Of a stretch of 64,000 nt of DNA, positions 33,771 to 45,400 are shown in pieces. The notes beneath the pieces were generated by a model, which saw only the letters and a program-made list of their open reading frames with translations, made no database searches and was not told the DNA's origin. The DNA lies in the NCBI GenBank assembly GCA_014529385.2, contig CM043959.1, positions 62,447,753 through 62,511,752 on the forward strand, written 5' to 3'. The translations under genes were made by a program, and so were the position numbers. Position 1 is the first letter of the stretch. Each line of letters begins with the position of its first letter. The DNA is from Adiantum capillus-veneris (lineage: Eukaryota; Streptophyta; Polypodiopsida; Polypodiales; Pteridaceae).

Positions 33771-35784
33771 AGATTTGAAAGACAAGCTTGCAATTTAGGG
33801 CCTAACTTCCATTTTGACCTTGTGTGATTAGGGTTAAGCTTCCATGGAAACCTTGTCTCATTCAAGAGAGAAAGGTTTAGTCTCATTACGGTAATCAAGC
33901 TTAGGGTTTGCATGTCTCTTTATGGTAGAAAGAATGTATGGTTATAATCCTCTCTTCCAAGATTTAATGGAAAGCTCTATATTCACATTTTATCCCCAAA
34001 GCGAGCTTTAATAAAAAACTCGAAGACTCATAAATTATAGGATGACCTTCTAGCTTCTTAAATGAAAAGATATGCACCATAAAAAAAGAGTAGATGTCTA
34101 AGCTCGATAGAAGTAGTTCAAGTTCCGGTATTGAAGATTATTTCTAAAGTTGTCAATTTCAAGTTTGTTTGCAAATACGGGATGGAGGAGATAGGGGATA
34201 ACTTCGCAGAATTGATCCTCGTGTTGTTTTGAACTGAAAACTCTACAAGCTTCCATGGAGATGCCCCATGGATGGCAAAGGATTGCAAAACCTGGAAATT
34301 GTATGAAACGGGGTTTGAACTTAAAAAGTTGGAATTTCCGAAGAGACATTAACCAAATTTATATGGCAAAAACTCGCTTGTATTATTGAAATAAACTTGG
34401 TTGGTAGATAATTAATGAAAGTAAAAATTAAGGTGGATAAATGAATGAACCTCAAAATTACCAACTAGGAATTAAAAAGGAATCTCACGAAGTGATAGGG
34501 ATAGTCCATTGCAAAACATAGATTTAACTAAGAGTTTTGAAGATTGTCTGGAAATGACTGGAAACCAAGATGGATCTTCAAGGCAGGCCCATTGAGAGGA
34601 TTCTCTTGGGGAACTTGATGGAGATTGTTCTTTTTCGGCTATGGGAGCGTAACCAGCAAGTTTGTTATACCTAGGTCATTCATGTCCGAGGGATAAGGGA
34701 TGAATGGATTTGTTTTATTTTTGCCCGACCGTGTGGAGTACCCGCGGTTTCTTATAGGGAAATGCCCATAATCCAGGTATGGCTTGATGCCAATAGTTGG
34801 ATGAGAAGGTGATGTGAATTTAATTAAGGAAATTTGTTTGATTTGGTTGCTTAAAAAGGTACTGGAAAGGCTAGGAATATAGGGGCTATCTTGTGCATCT
34901 GTCACCAGATGGTGCTATACCTCTCGAAATAAAATTCTTAGGAAGGAATGATTAAATTACATGATCAGCTTTTTCCAAACACTTAATTCTGGGAAATATT
35001 GTGAAGGTGTTGCCATTTTGACGGCTTGTAACCGATTATCTTGGTCCTAAGTGAAGCAAGATGAATTGGTTGAAACTAAATGTGTTGCATGATTAGTTAG
35101 GAAACTAGTTACAAGCTAATTGTAGCATATAAACGTAAAGAAATGAATTAAAAGTTTTTAAATAAAGATCTAGTGGGAATAACCAGATGAATTTCCCTCA
35201 ACAAGGGTATGCAACAAATTGTATGTTGCTTGTTGTCTGATGATGTCTGATAGACTGTCTTCCTGATTTTGTAGTAGTTAAGTACTACCTCGGGAAGGGA
35301 TTTTCATGAAATGGTTGGATGGGTGGGCGGATCCGGAGGGTCAGTTGGCCGGATGTTGAATTAAAAGTTTTATGTTAAACGCTAGGACTATGCGGGATAA
35401 AAAACGGTAAGTGGAAATGAGCGAGACCAGGTAGGATTACAAGATCCCTCTTCCTACGAAAAATTGATAACTGCCATGCCTGCTTGTCAGGAAAAAGGGT
35501 TTATCCCCTTGAACCAAGGGAGAACAAGAAAGCAAGAGCAGATCCTCAAGTTAAAGATCCAGAGAATCAAGACTAAGGACCACGATTTCGGGTGTGGTTG
35601 ACTGAAAGATGCCAAGGATGGATTCAAGATTTACTCCCTTGGGTTGGCATTCAAGATAGGTCGGAGTCCTATCTGGGTGTCGATCCCAAGTGGGAGGGAT
35701 ACCTGCAGATAGATCTACATCATTCCCTAGAGCAGTTTACAGACTGAGGGAGGTGAGTAGGGTCGAGTCTGGGTATGGCCCTCA
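33771..35784. other. right part of the 5-kb insertion, no gene recognised
   Basis: About 2 kb of unique non-coding sequence. A minus-strand open frame of 88 codons (34639-34905) shows no recognisable motif. No LTR terminus or primer site was found. Confidence 0.5.
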
Positions 35785-35996
35785 TAGGGATAAGGTGTAG
35801 AAGACGAATGAAAGAGAGGGGAGGAGAATAAAGGGCAGCTCGGGCAATCTCAGGGAGTTGAAGCTCAGAAGAAGATGTGAAGGGCCTCTCGGCTTAGGAT
35901 GCAAGGCAAAGAAGGAGCTCCATATCTCTCTCTCTCTCTCTCACGGTCTCTCTCTCTCTCTCTCTTTCGACAACTGAAAGGATGCAAGCAAGGGAG

Positions 35997-36073
<77 letters not shown>

Positions 36074-36313
36074 AAGCTTGGACCTCAAGGGCGGTGGAGT
36101 TGAGGGGAAGGCTGGCACCACAAGGGAGGAAATTCAAAGCTAATCTCTCTTTTTCTCTCTCTCTCAGTCAAGAAAATCATGAGGGAAAGTATCTCTCTCA
36201 CACTCAATCTCGACAAAGCAGAGGATTTCCCTCCCTCTCGACTTAGCAAAGCCAAGTCTCTGAGGGCTTGTATAGAGTAAGAGCATGTAAAGAACAAGAA
36301 GGGATTGGTCAAT

Positions 36314-36354
<41 letters not shown>

Positions 36355-36840
36355 TTCATGAATCAAGGAACAACCAGGGTGAGCTCTGATTCAAGTTCGT
36401 GATCTTTCTTTTGACTTCAACAAGGAAAGAGGATGCACGCTCTTTTGAACTTTCTCTGAGTCTCTCACTTTGGTAAAGCAAGTAGGAGCAATTAGCAGGT
36501 GAAGGAGGAAAACTGGATACCAAATTTCAAGCCTAAATAGGAGGGATACCGAAGGGGATAAGGTTTACAGGTCAACCATGATAATCTTGGCTCTCTTGGG
36601 TAGGTTCTTGAGAGGATTTAGCTCTCACAAGCTTGGGATTGCATAGTAGTGCCACTAATGGCCAACATTTGTAATTAAATACCACTTTGGCTAACCAATA
36701 ACAGTTTAAGGCATTGTTGGTGTCCATTTTAATGAACTCAAGCGTCATTTTCAGTAATTTTCTTGGTGTCATGCATCTTGTCTCTCTTGTTTCCAATGAA
36801 GAGCAGACCGGGTTCACCTCGTAACCCATTATCACCGACA
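35785..36840 (+). repeat. left LTR of the split gypsy element, segment 3
   Basis: Matches 42590 to about 43685. It carries several (CT)n runs (about 35928-35963, 36000-36069, 36317-36352) that differ in length from the right LTR. It ends near AACCCATTATC (about 36833), after which the element's internal region begins. Ser-Leu or Glu-Arg open frames here are microsatellite artefacts. Confidence 0.75.
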
Positions 36841-36886
36841 TCTTTGGTAAACCAGATGTGAAACAGAGCCGGTGTGGGAAAATTTT

Positions 36887-37935
36887 GCAGAGAAAGATCA
36901 CTATACTACAAGAGGCAGAGATGCAGCAGATGATGTAGCAATATGTTGCCTACATGCAAAAGCAACAGACTGCACAACAACAATTTAATTTGCATGAGCA
37001 GAAACGGAAAGCTCAACAAGTAGTAACAAGAAAATTACAGTGGTTCAAAGGTTGAGATGTTTCAAAATTTTGCCAAGTTTATGAGAAATCTATGGAGGAT
37101 AATGGGATGATGATCATGAAGAAGTTGAAGGTCTTCACTTGATTTTTGTGCCAGAGCTTAGGGCTCAAATTGGGGAAATACAGGCTGCACAAGGACCAAA
37201 CTGGCAAAATTTTAAAAAGGCATTACAAGAGGATTATTTCCTTGAAGATTCTCAAAGGGTAACTAAGCAAAGTTTTATGAAGTGGATCTAGCCAAAAAAC
37301 AAAGATTTATCTGCACGAGAGTTGCTACAAGAATTTAAAAAGAAATTTGAGCAGCTATCTATAGGAGAGCAGCAATCATTGAAACCAAAACCGGTAGAGT
37401 TATTTGTCCAAGCTGTTGACCCATGGCTTCAAAAGAGCTTGATCTACTTGAGCATTCAACAGGTGAATTGGGCTTAACATCTGATTGGAAGTTGGTTTTT
37501 GAAGCAGTCAACATAATTGTAAAGTAGCAGATGAGGGTGGATAAGCTGATTGTGGTTGATCCCATGGAGACAACGAATAAAGAAATTAAGGAGAAGTCAC
37601 CCTCTGGGAAACAAAAATTAGAAGAGCCTATTCTTGACGAGCTGATCAAAGGTATACAAGAATTAAAACAAAATTCAAAAGCAATTAAGCTTGAAGGGGT
37701 AGGCCCCAAGGGTTCCACTTGAGAGCCCAAGAAACGACCTGCATGCAAGGATTGGGATGACCACTGCATGTGATGTGATAGTAAATACCATGAACGCAAA
37801 GACTATGAAGATTTTGATGAAGCTTACAAGCAAAATCTCATCTTTTGGAAAGACAAGAAGATTAATCGCAAAGCAGCAGGTGAGCCGCTCTGCTTGAATT
37901 TTGTGCGGGGTGGTATGGAGAAGTTAGCGGAGTAA
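36887..37935 (+). pseudogene. gag of the split gypsy element
   Basis: Heavily broken, with stops and shifts, but recognisable in pieces: a Gln-rich N-terminus (QQYVAYMQKQQTAQQQF), LQWFKG, EDYFLEDSQRVTKQSF, NKDLSARELLQEFKKKFEQL, a Lys-rich linker (37531-37722), a degenerate Cys finger (CDSKYHERKD), and EPLCLNFVRGGMEKL. This gag type belongs to a Ty3/gypsy lineage that I associate with ferns and lycophytes rather than flowering plants (recollection of the family, not a search result). Confidence 0.6.
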
Positions 37936-37953
37936 ATACAACATAATGTTGCT

Positions 37954-38640
37954 ATGGTAGAAGCAGCTACATATGGGTTGCAGGTATACAATATTATAGA
38001 TGATGAAGATGCAAGAACTAAAGGTGATTTGTGGCCTTATGATTTGAAGATTACAGAAGCAGACAAATTGACTCATGGAAAATTATGTCAGGTTGGGAAT
38101 TGCATTAGGGAAACTATAGGATGGGCATATTTGGTAGATTCACTTTCAATATATGCATTTAGTGCCAGGTCTCAAGCTAATGAAGCCATAGTAGAAGAGA
38201 AGGGCAAAAGAGATGAAGATATTCAATTTGTAGGAACGTCAAAAAGAGCAACCAAATCAAGCAGTAAGAAAGATGAGGGGCCTGTCCCCAAACCTACTCC
38301 AGAAGTGGTAATGGAAAGTGCATAAAAAGATAAGAAGCACGGTAAACCCAAGGGACCTTCCTATAAGCTAAAATATGACATTGAGTTTGCTACAGATCTA
38401 AAGAAGGTTTTTGAAGAGCGCATTCTCAATAGCAAGGTTGAGCTAACGTTGGGTGACATCTTGGAATTTCCAAGTGTGAGTTTCATGAGGAGATTATTGA
38501 AATCATTAAACAAAAATGATAGATACCAAGTGAGTAGGAACCTAATGCAGTTAAAATCCAAATTACCTATCACATTGAGACAATTCTGGATGCTTATGGA
38601 GAGGCATTTAAAGATGACAAGTCCAAGGTTGTGGAGGTTT
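37954..38640 (+). pseudogene. gag-pol linker / protease region of the split gypsy element
   Basis: A 123-codon frame (37954-38325) ends in a Lys/Ser/Pro-rich tail. It is followed by KGPSYKLKYDIEFATDLKKVFEERILNS and VELTLGDILEFPSVSFMRRL, a conserved segment that precedes the protease and RT in this lineage. No clear DTG/DSG protease triad was found before RT; it may be lost here. Confidence 0.5.
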
Positions 38641-40010
38641 CAAATCTAGTCATATCTGAGGTAAGATCCAAATGTTGTTTCTCCTATGGTTATATTTATT
38701 GTTCCTTATATGCCATGGAGCTTATGCCCTATTCCACTACCCAAAGCTCACTTGCCAAAGTGCATTGATTTGTTAAATGAAAAGATAAGGATGGGCATTT
38801 TGGAACCATCATGCACACCATACTCTAATCGATGGTTTACTATTCCAAAGAAGAATGGTACCTCAAGGTTCATTTAGGATATGCAACCAATCAACAAAGT
38901 AACAATCCATAATGTGGGTACAGGTCCAATTGTGGACGAGTTTCCTAAATCCTTTACAGAAATATCCATCTACTCTATGGGTAATCTTTACTCAGGATAT
39001 GATTAGTTTCAGCTTGCTTTGGAGAGCAAGGATCTTACTACAATGAGTACACCTCTTGGTTTGGTAAGGATGTGCACTCTAACACAGGGTGCCACTAACT
39101 CTATACATCATATGATGAATGGTATGAATTGGTAGCTAAGGGATTTTATTCCTCAGGTTACTATGCCTTTCATTAATGATTTTCCGATGAAGGGATGCAA
39201 AGAAGGGTTCAAAGAAGAGTTAAAAGACAAGATGGGGTGACGACAGTTTGTTGCCCAGCATATTGCTGACTCTGATGCCATTTTATCTAGACTTGAAAAA
39301 GTTAACTTGACACTTTGAGGGCCAAAATCAATATTTGGTGAGGTTTTAATTGTGGGCATATGTGTGGCCCGAATGGAAGATGGTTGAGTCCACCTAAAGT
39401 TAAAGCTATACAGAAGATGAAAGAAACATGCACATCGGTCAATGAGGTTCGAAGGTTTTTGGGTGCATGTGTATTTTATTGTATCTGGTTGCCACACTTT
39501 GCTCATGTTGTAGAGGTGCTTTAGCAATTTCTAAGGAAGGATAAAAGGTTTGTATGGGAAGAATCTCATACGATGGCCATTAGAAAATTGAAAACAATGC
39601 TTCTCGAGGCTCCTACCTTGAGAAAGGTTGACTATAAGTGTGGAAGTCCAGTGATCTCAACCGTTGACACTAGACCGATAGGTATTGGGTGGGCTATGGT
39701 CAAGATGATGAGGATGGCCATAGATATGCAGTCCGGTTTGGAGCAAAAGGGCTTAATGCTCATCAAAGACGTTACCCATAGGTTAAGAGAGAACTTTGGG
39801 ATGTTTCTACTGCCATGAGGTCTAAAAAAGAATATTTCATTGGTGCTTCAGTTGTGGTAGAGATAGATTGTTTACCATTGATAGGGATGATTGCAAACTG
39901 CACTACTCCAGGCATTGCAATGTTGTGATGGATAGCATTTATGAAATCTCTTAACCCTGAGTTTTGTCACATTGCAGGCAGAGATAACCTTGTAGAAAAT
40001 ATGTTATCAA
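38641..40010 (+). pseudogene. RT-RNase H of the split gypsy element
   Basis: RT pieces in order: PIPLPKAHLPKCIDLL, ILEPSCTPYSNRWFTIPKKNGTSRFI, NLYSGYD, TPLGLVRM, QGATNSIHHMMNGMN, FINDF (the catalytic YxDD region, altered), then FVAQHIADSDAILSRLEKVNLTL, EVRRFLGACVFY and RKDKRFVW. RNase H remnants follow (STVDTRPIGIGWA) up to HIAGRDNLVENMLSR at about 39990. At least eight stops and several frameshifts interrupt it, so it is much older than the Athila/Tat-type insertion in its LTR. Confidence 0.7.
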
Positions 40011-41416
40011 GAGCCAGATATGAAGATATAGAGGAGATGCTTACCACTAATGATGATGTGGGCTTAAAGCTCTACACCTCTTCTCATTTACATGCAAGTT
40101 GTCATACTCATGCTTGTATTTTTGAAGTCTTTTCTGAAGAGATGTATGATGGAGAATGGCTTTTGATCGGCCGTTACCTAAGAACTCTTACCAAGCAAGA
40201 GGGATGGAGTGATCAAGAGTACAAGAGGAACAAAAAGAAGGTTTATGGATAATTTTTAAAGGATGCTCATCTATGGAAGGAACCAAAGCGTCCAAGAGGG
40301 GTACCACAATGGGTTGTTTGTGATAAAGCAACTCAACAACAGGTGATTGAAGAGTTTCATGAAAGCTTATGGGTTGAACATAGAGGAGTATGGGCAACTT
40401 TTGTCAAAATCAAGGACCACTACTGGTGGAAGGGAATGTGCAAAGATATTGCACAATTAGTGGAAACTTTTTTTGTATGCCAACAGTGTTCTAATGTATG
40501 GCATTGAGATAAATTACATCCTAATTATCCACTAGCTATGCATTACAAGTGGGTAATAGATTTGATTACAATGCCAGTGAGTGTTTGGCAGATGAGGTAT
40601 ATTCTTCTTGCTAGAGAAGACCTCGCAAACCAAGTTGAAGGGAGAGCTTTGCGTACAAAGATTACAAGTGATGTATGATTTTTTTTTCTTGAAGATGTAA
40701 TTTCTAGGAGAGCTAGATGCAATGAAGCTCGTGAGTTCTTGGCTCGTTTGGGCATCAAATTGGCTCTTACTACAGAATACAACACACAGGGTAATGGGAA
40801 AAGTGAAAGGGGGTATCCGCCTATTGTTAAGGATTTAGCAAAGGTGTTCCAAGGACATATTGGTGATTGGCCTAAGCTGCTACCTTTTGTTTTGTGGGCT
40901 GATTGCACTATGCATAGTTCAATTACAGGTTATATGCCATTTGAATTGATGCATGGACAAATACCCATTATGCCTATAGAGGAGGCAGTTATGTCTTGGA
41001 CTAGAATTCCATGGGAAGTAGATATATCTATAGAATATTTTCTTGCTTTAATAATTCTCTAGCTTGAGAGGCGTCAAGAAGATATTGAGCAGGCCACTAA
41101 AAATCTCAAAGAGGCAAGGTTGAAGAATAAAGCATCATTTGATGAGAAGCATAGGCTATGGCCTTATGCTATCAAAGATGGAGATTGGGTACTTTTTTAT
41201 GACAGTAGCTTGGAAAACCAATACTCTTCTATGCAAGAGATGGTCAAGTGGTGTTTTGGAGCATATGTTGTACTTCATATTTATGACAATGTAGCATATA
41301 ATTTATGTGAGATCAATGGCACTGATCTTAGAGTGCCTATTGCAGGGAAAACAATCAAACTATTCAAGAAACGAGAAGGTAAGTTTAATTTTGAGGATCA
41401 AATCTTAGATCAGTAG
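40011..41416 (+). pseudogene. integrase of the split gypsy element
   Basis: Visible pieces are a degenerate HHCC finger (EFHESLWVEHRGVWATFVKIKDHYWW ... CQQCSN in parts), LAMHYKWVIDLITMPVSVW, AREDLANQVEGRALRTK, EYNTQGNGKSERGYPPIVK and LLPFVLWADCTMHSSITGYMPFELMHGQ. A C-terminal module follows with GDWVLFYDSSLENQ and PIAGKTIKLFKKREGK. The segment that should carry the second catalytic Asp is missing between about 40690 and 40730. It is followed by the polypurine tract CAGAGGGGGTGGA at about 41509-41521. Confidence 0.7.
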
Positions 41417-41521
41417 CCAAGGAATGATGATGATATGTATGCATCGAACTTTTGATGATGCAAATCAAAGGGGAAGACGGTTGGCACATGCCGAAGGATG
41501 TGCAGGTTCAGAGGGGGTGGA

Positions 41522-42802
41522 TGTCGTGTAGCTTCGCTTCCATGATGTGAAAAAGATCAAATAAATGCAAGCTAAGCTTCTTTGAAGCCTACACATTTAT
41601 TGAGCAATGATCAGGGCTTGTTAACAAGCCCAGTTTAATGCTAAATGTATGCCAAATGCGGCTTTAATGCGCTAGAAATTATGTTTTTAATGCAAAAAGT
41701 GGCTACATCTGAAGTGATAAAAAATGAAAGTTTATGGGCTAGAACTATAGTGCTCAAGGTTCTCTACGAGCTTGTCTTTACGGCTCCTCAATTGAAGCTA
41801 CACTGCGGAAGTTATGTGAGTTTGAAGTTTGAGTCGATTGCAAATTTGTACCGGATTGGACGATTGCATATGAGGGATCAGGGACAAAGTGAATGCATGG
41901 ACCTAAAGTACTCATCTTGTGGAGCACGTCGGTCTTTTCAGATCATCAATAAAAGCTCTGGTTGCCAACATATTGGCGGTTTAAGTTTCACCGAGGGCTG
42001 GTTTCGTATATGTTTGGTCGCCTCGGTTAGTGTGTGATCTGGTGATTTTGTACTTCGACCAACATCTGAAATACATCACACTTAATAGGGCAATACGTAT
42101 TCAAGGAACACCTAGTCCAAAATGTCATCTTTTGTAGTGCATTGGTAACAAGGTATGCTTCCAGAGTTGTGCTCAGATCTACGGTGGATGGTAGTATGTG
42201 GAATGTGGTGATTGACAGTGTTTGGTTGGAAATAATGGAGCTCGCCTTTGCTCTAATCAACATTTATGGATGATCGATAATATTTTGGCCGATGCGTATA
42301 CCAAATGTGGTGCCGTTATGGAAAGCACGTACAGTTCTTGATGAGATTTTGGTTCAAAATATCATTAGGTATGCCCAAAATGGCTACGACAAAGGAGCTC
42401 TGGGCTATTTTCACCAGGTGCAAAGGAAAAGAAATTGTTTGAATGTTGTGCTTAGTGGTTCCTTGGTCGATGTACATGCTAAATACGGAACTAGGTAGTG
42501 CTCTAGTCATTATGCAAGCCAAATGTGGTGCTCTAGTAATTAAAAAGGAGGGGATATAAGGGGTGTAAGAAAGGGTATAACGAGGAGGGGATAAGGTGTA
42601 GAAGACAAACAAAAGAGAGGGGAGGAGAAGAAAGAGGAGCTCGAGCAATCTCGGGGAGTCCGAGCTTGGAAGAAGAAGCAAACGGCCACTCGACTTACGA
42701 TGCAAGGCAAAGAAGGAGCTCGGTCTCCCTATCTCTCTCTCTCTCGCGGTCTCCCTCTCTTTTGGCAACCATAAGGATGCAAGCAAGGGAGAAAGCTCTT
42801 AA

Positions 42803-42844
<42 letters not shown>

Positions 42845-43084
42845 CGAAGCTTGGACCTCGAGGCCGGTGGAGTTGAGGGGAAGGAGGGCACCGCAAGGGA
42901 AGGAAGACGAAGCTAATCTCTCTTTTGCTCTCTTTTAATCAAGAAAAGCATGAGAGAAACACTTTCTCTCTCACTCAATCCCGGCAAAGGAGAGGATTTC
43001 CCTCCCTCTTGAATTAGCAAAGCAAAGTCTCTCAGGGCTTGTACAGATTAAGAGAAAGTAAAGAGCAAGAAGGGATTGGTTGTT

Positions 43085-43154
<70 letters not shown>

Positions 43155-43685
43155 CCTCCCTCCCTCTCTCTCTCTCTCTCTATTTGATGAAGCAAGGAAC
43201 AACGAGGGTAATCTCGGATTCAATTTCGTGATCTTTCTCTTGACTTCAACAAAGAAAGAGGATGCATGCTTTTTTGAACTTTATCTGAATCTCTCAACTT
43301 GGTAAAGTAAGTAGGAGCAATTAGGAGGTGAAGGAGTAAAGTTGGATACCAATTTTTTAGGCCTAAATAGGAGGTTTATTGAAGAGGATAAGATTTACAG
43401 TGCAACCAAGGTAATCTTGGCTCTCTCGGGCAAGTTCTTGAGAGGATTAAACTCTCACAAGCTCGGGATTTCATAGCAATTCTGTTAATGACCAGCATTT
43501 GTAATTAAATCCCACTTTGGCTAACCAATAGCAGTTTAAGGCATTATGGGTGTCCGTTTTAATGAATTCGATCAAGAGTCATTTTGAGTAATTTGCTTGA
43601 TTTCGTGCATCTTGTCTCTCTTGTTTCCCACAGCGAGCAGCCTTGTGCTGACCGAGTTCATCTTCTGAACCCATTATCCTCGAAA
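41522..43685 (+). repeat. right LTR of the split gypsy element (about 2.16 kb)
   Basis: It starts TGTCGTGTAGCTTCGC after the polypurine tract and ends near CCATTATC at about 43678. It is uninterrupted and therefore shows the pre-insertion state for both elements in the left LTR. It contains the PPR-like fragment at 42270-42510 and (CT)n runs at about 42805-42841 and 43087-43180. Confidence 0.8.
42270..42510 (+). pseudogene. PPR-gene fragment inside the right LTR
   Basis: The same captured fragment as at 30040-30300: AYTKCGAV, TVLDEILVQNIIRYAQNG, KGALGYFHQVQ and LVDVHAKYG, with a frameshift between the first two parts. A second possible PPR remnant, MYAKCGFNALEIMFLMQK, lies upstream at 41645-41700. 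It is non-functional. PPR proteins normally bind organelle RNA; here it is only a passenger sequence. Confidence 0.65.
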
Positions 43686-43690
43686 ACCAA

Positions 43691-45400
43691 GAGGTGGATT
43701 TGACTAAGAGGGACCGCTTGAGAAAATGCATCTTCAATGGCGCACACAGTTTCTGCTGTAAGTGTTTGAGCAGCAGATATAACATCTGTTTGAATTTCCT
43801 TGGAGCTCACAAATAGCAAGAAAACACACAAGAATACACTAAGTGCTAGTTGAGGTTGTTGTGTACATAAAAAAGTGTAGTTGAGTGGAGTCTTGTGGTG
43901 TACCTTAGTAGCTCTCCAAGTTTAAAAATAGCATCCCTGACTTTCTTGTCCCGGCATATACACATACTCACCGGCAGAATGAACTACAATGTAAATTAGA
44001 GGAAGGAAAAGTGAGAGAAAATCATACACACAAATCATGTGTGTCCCAAAATACAAACAATAGAGAGATTAGAGAAAGGACATTACCTGAAGTATCTTGT
44101 GCCAATCATGGAACTACAACCCATACAATTGAACGGTTCCAGCTTTCTTAGCTTTTGTGAAAGCTCCCTTTCATGAACTCATGTGTCACGTTGGTGTGCG
44201 AATAGATGCAATGGTACCCTTTACTTTGTCCAATTATTCTTTGGCTAGCATCCATGGCGCTTTAGGAAGCACAATATTTTCATTGGGAGCATGGTGTGGA
44301 GTAGCAGAGGCGGGGAGACGTGTTTAAGACCCTCAAATCTTCCCTCACCCCCAATGAGTCCTTCTTGCCAATAATGTGGTCCCATAGGTGGTGGGCTACA
44401 TTCTTGAATATGTGCATGGGATCCAAGAGGTGTTGTATTTTTAAGTCCTTCCAATATGGAAGCCTTAAAAATATGGAATACCTTGATATACCTTTTGGTG
44501 GAGTACTCGGAGCCACATTGTTGTTGTAGTGCTCTTCCCGAATGGTTGCCCAATCCTTATAGTATGCAATTGTTGATGCACGTGTGGATGCGCTCATACT
44601 CCATGCCAAGTGCAGTGACATACGACCTAGCTCGTCGACAATCCGGAGATATATGGTGATATTTTGCCAACATTTTGTCCATCAGGCTACAACAAACAAG
44701 TGTATTAATACAAATGCAAGGAGACATTATGAAGCAAGAGAGATGTATAAAAAGCCATAAAACGGATTTACCCAAGGAGTGCATCGACACTTGCATTGCA
44801 CCAACCAAGTTTCGCATGCAAATTGAGGACTTCCAAGGATGCCCGGAGAACCGAGTAATGTGCACCATCGTAAAGAGGTGTTTGGGCACTCGCCGCAACA
44901 TTTTGTCCTTCGTTGTCGCTACTCGTCGAGTGCATGGTTGACAATCCTCCTCGCACACGTCACGTTAATGATTGAATAACTCATCACACATGTCAAACAT
45001 GTGCTCATCCTCTACCTCAAAGTGCGACTAAGACACCATAGGATGAGCTATCGAAGTAGAGCTAGTGGGAGGGTCACCATGCCCCTCGTCTAATTCTTCC
45101 AATAGCTCTTGTCTCTGTCGTTCGGCCTTGCGCACCGACACACCACCACCAAACATAGACCACCAAACATAGACCAATGGGACACCTCCTCAAGTGAGGG
45201 GTGGGTGGCGCTCTCATCTCTTTGAGCATTTTTTCGAGGATGCAAAATCCCTTCATTCTCCATGTGCTCCCAAATCAATGTGTTTCAAGCTAGGGATTTC
45301 CCTTTGCACTTGGCCCAAGGACAAGGGAGTTTTTCGTTGAGCCACCAATCACGTTCAGGGTCATTCGGAAGGGCACAATCATCCCAGTTGTCCTGCACAC
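43691..45400 (-). pseudogene. second CACTA TNP2 transposase, N-terminal part
   Basis: Reading the minus strand from 45400: a transposase-associated domain (ERDWWLNEKLPCPWAKCKG, IWEHMENEGILHP); then AQTPLYDGAHYSVLRASLEVL and LHAKLGWCNASVDALL; a zinc-type stretch LGMEYERIHTCINNCILYYKDW; LPYWKDLKIQHLLDPMHIFKNV with KKDSLGVREDLRVLN (the Transposase_21 core); HDWHKILQ before an intron donor at about 44095; RDKKVRDAIFKLGELLR; and TLTAETVCAIEDAF with QIHLLV next to the insertion point at about 43690. Several shifts and stops. Its C-terminal half is at 14661-15900. Confidence 0.75.

Larger units (their letters stand above)
30735..35784. mobile_element. 5-kb non-coding insertion (solo-LTR- or LARD-like)
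   Basis: The flanks at 30680-30734 and 35785-35820 are contiguous in the other LTR (42541-42615), which serves as the empty site. The insert starts TGTAAG and ends near CCTCA, compatible with LTR ends. A short imperfect duplication (GGGTA on the left, GGGAT on the right) flanks it. Inside are a TATA box downstream of a tandem array, two blocks of about 160-bp repeats and a 1.3-kb CACTA-ended element. No retroelement gene and no second terminal repeat are seen. It could be a very long solo LTR or another non-autonomous element. Confidence 0.6.
15901..43685 (+). mobile_element. Ty3/gypsy element with 2.1-kb LTRs, itself host to two insertions
   Basis: Two long direct repeats flank a gag-pol region at about 36.9-41.4 kb. 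The right repeat (41522 to about 43685) is continuous. The left repeat begins at 15901 and ends at about 36835 but is interrupted by the Athila/Tat-type element and by a 5-kb non-coding element. The uninterrupted element would be about 9.3 kb. It splits a CACTA TNP2 gene. The flanking target duplication looks decayed (CACGT on the left, CTCGA on the right), so the exact ends are uncertain by a few bases. Confidence 0.75.

Noticed and set aside
35865-36366. Arg-Glu and Leu-Ser open frames near 36 kb and again near 43.1 kb
   Set aside because: (CT)n runs inside LTRs; not genes.
37359-37799. 146-codon minus-strand open frame
   Set aside because: Lies antisense to recognisable gag sequence on the plus strand.
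44320-44941. Plus-strand open frames at 44.3-44.9 kb
   Set aside because: Antisense to TNP2 exons on the minus strand.
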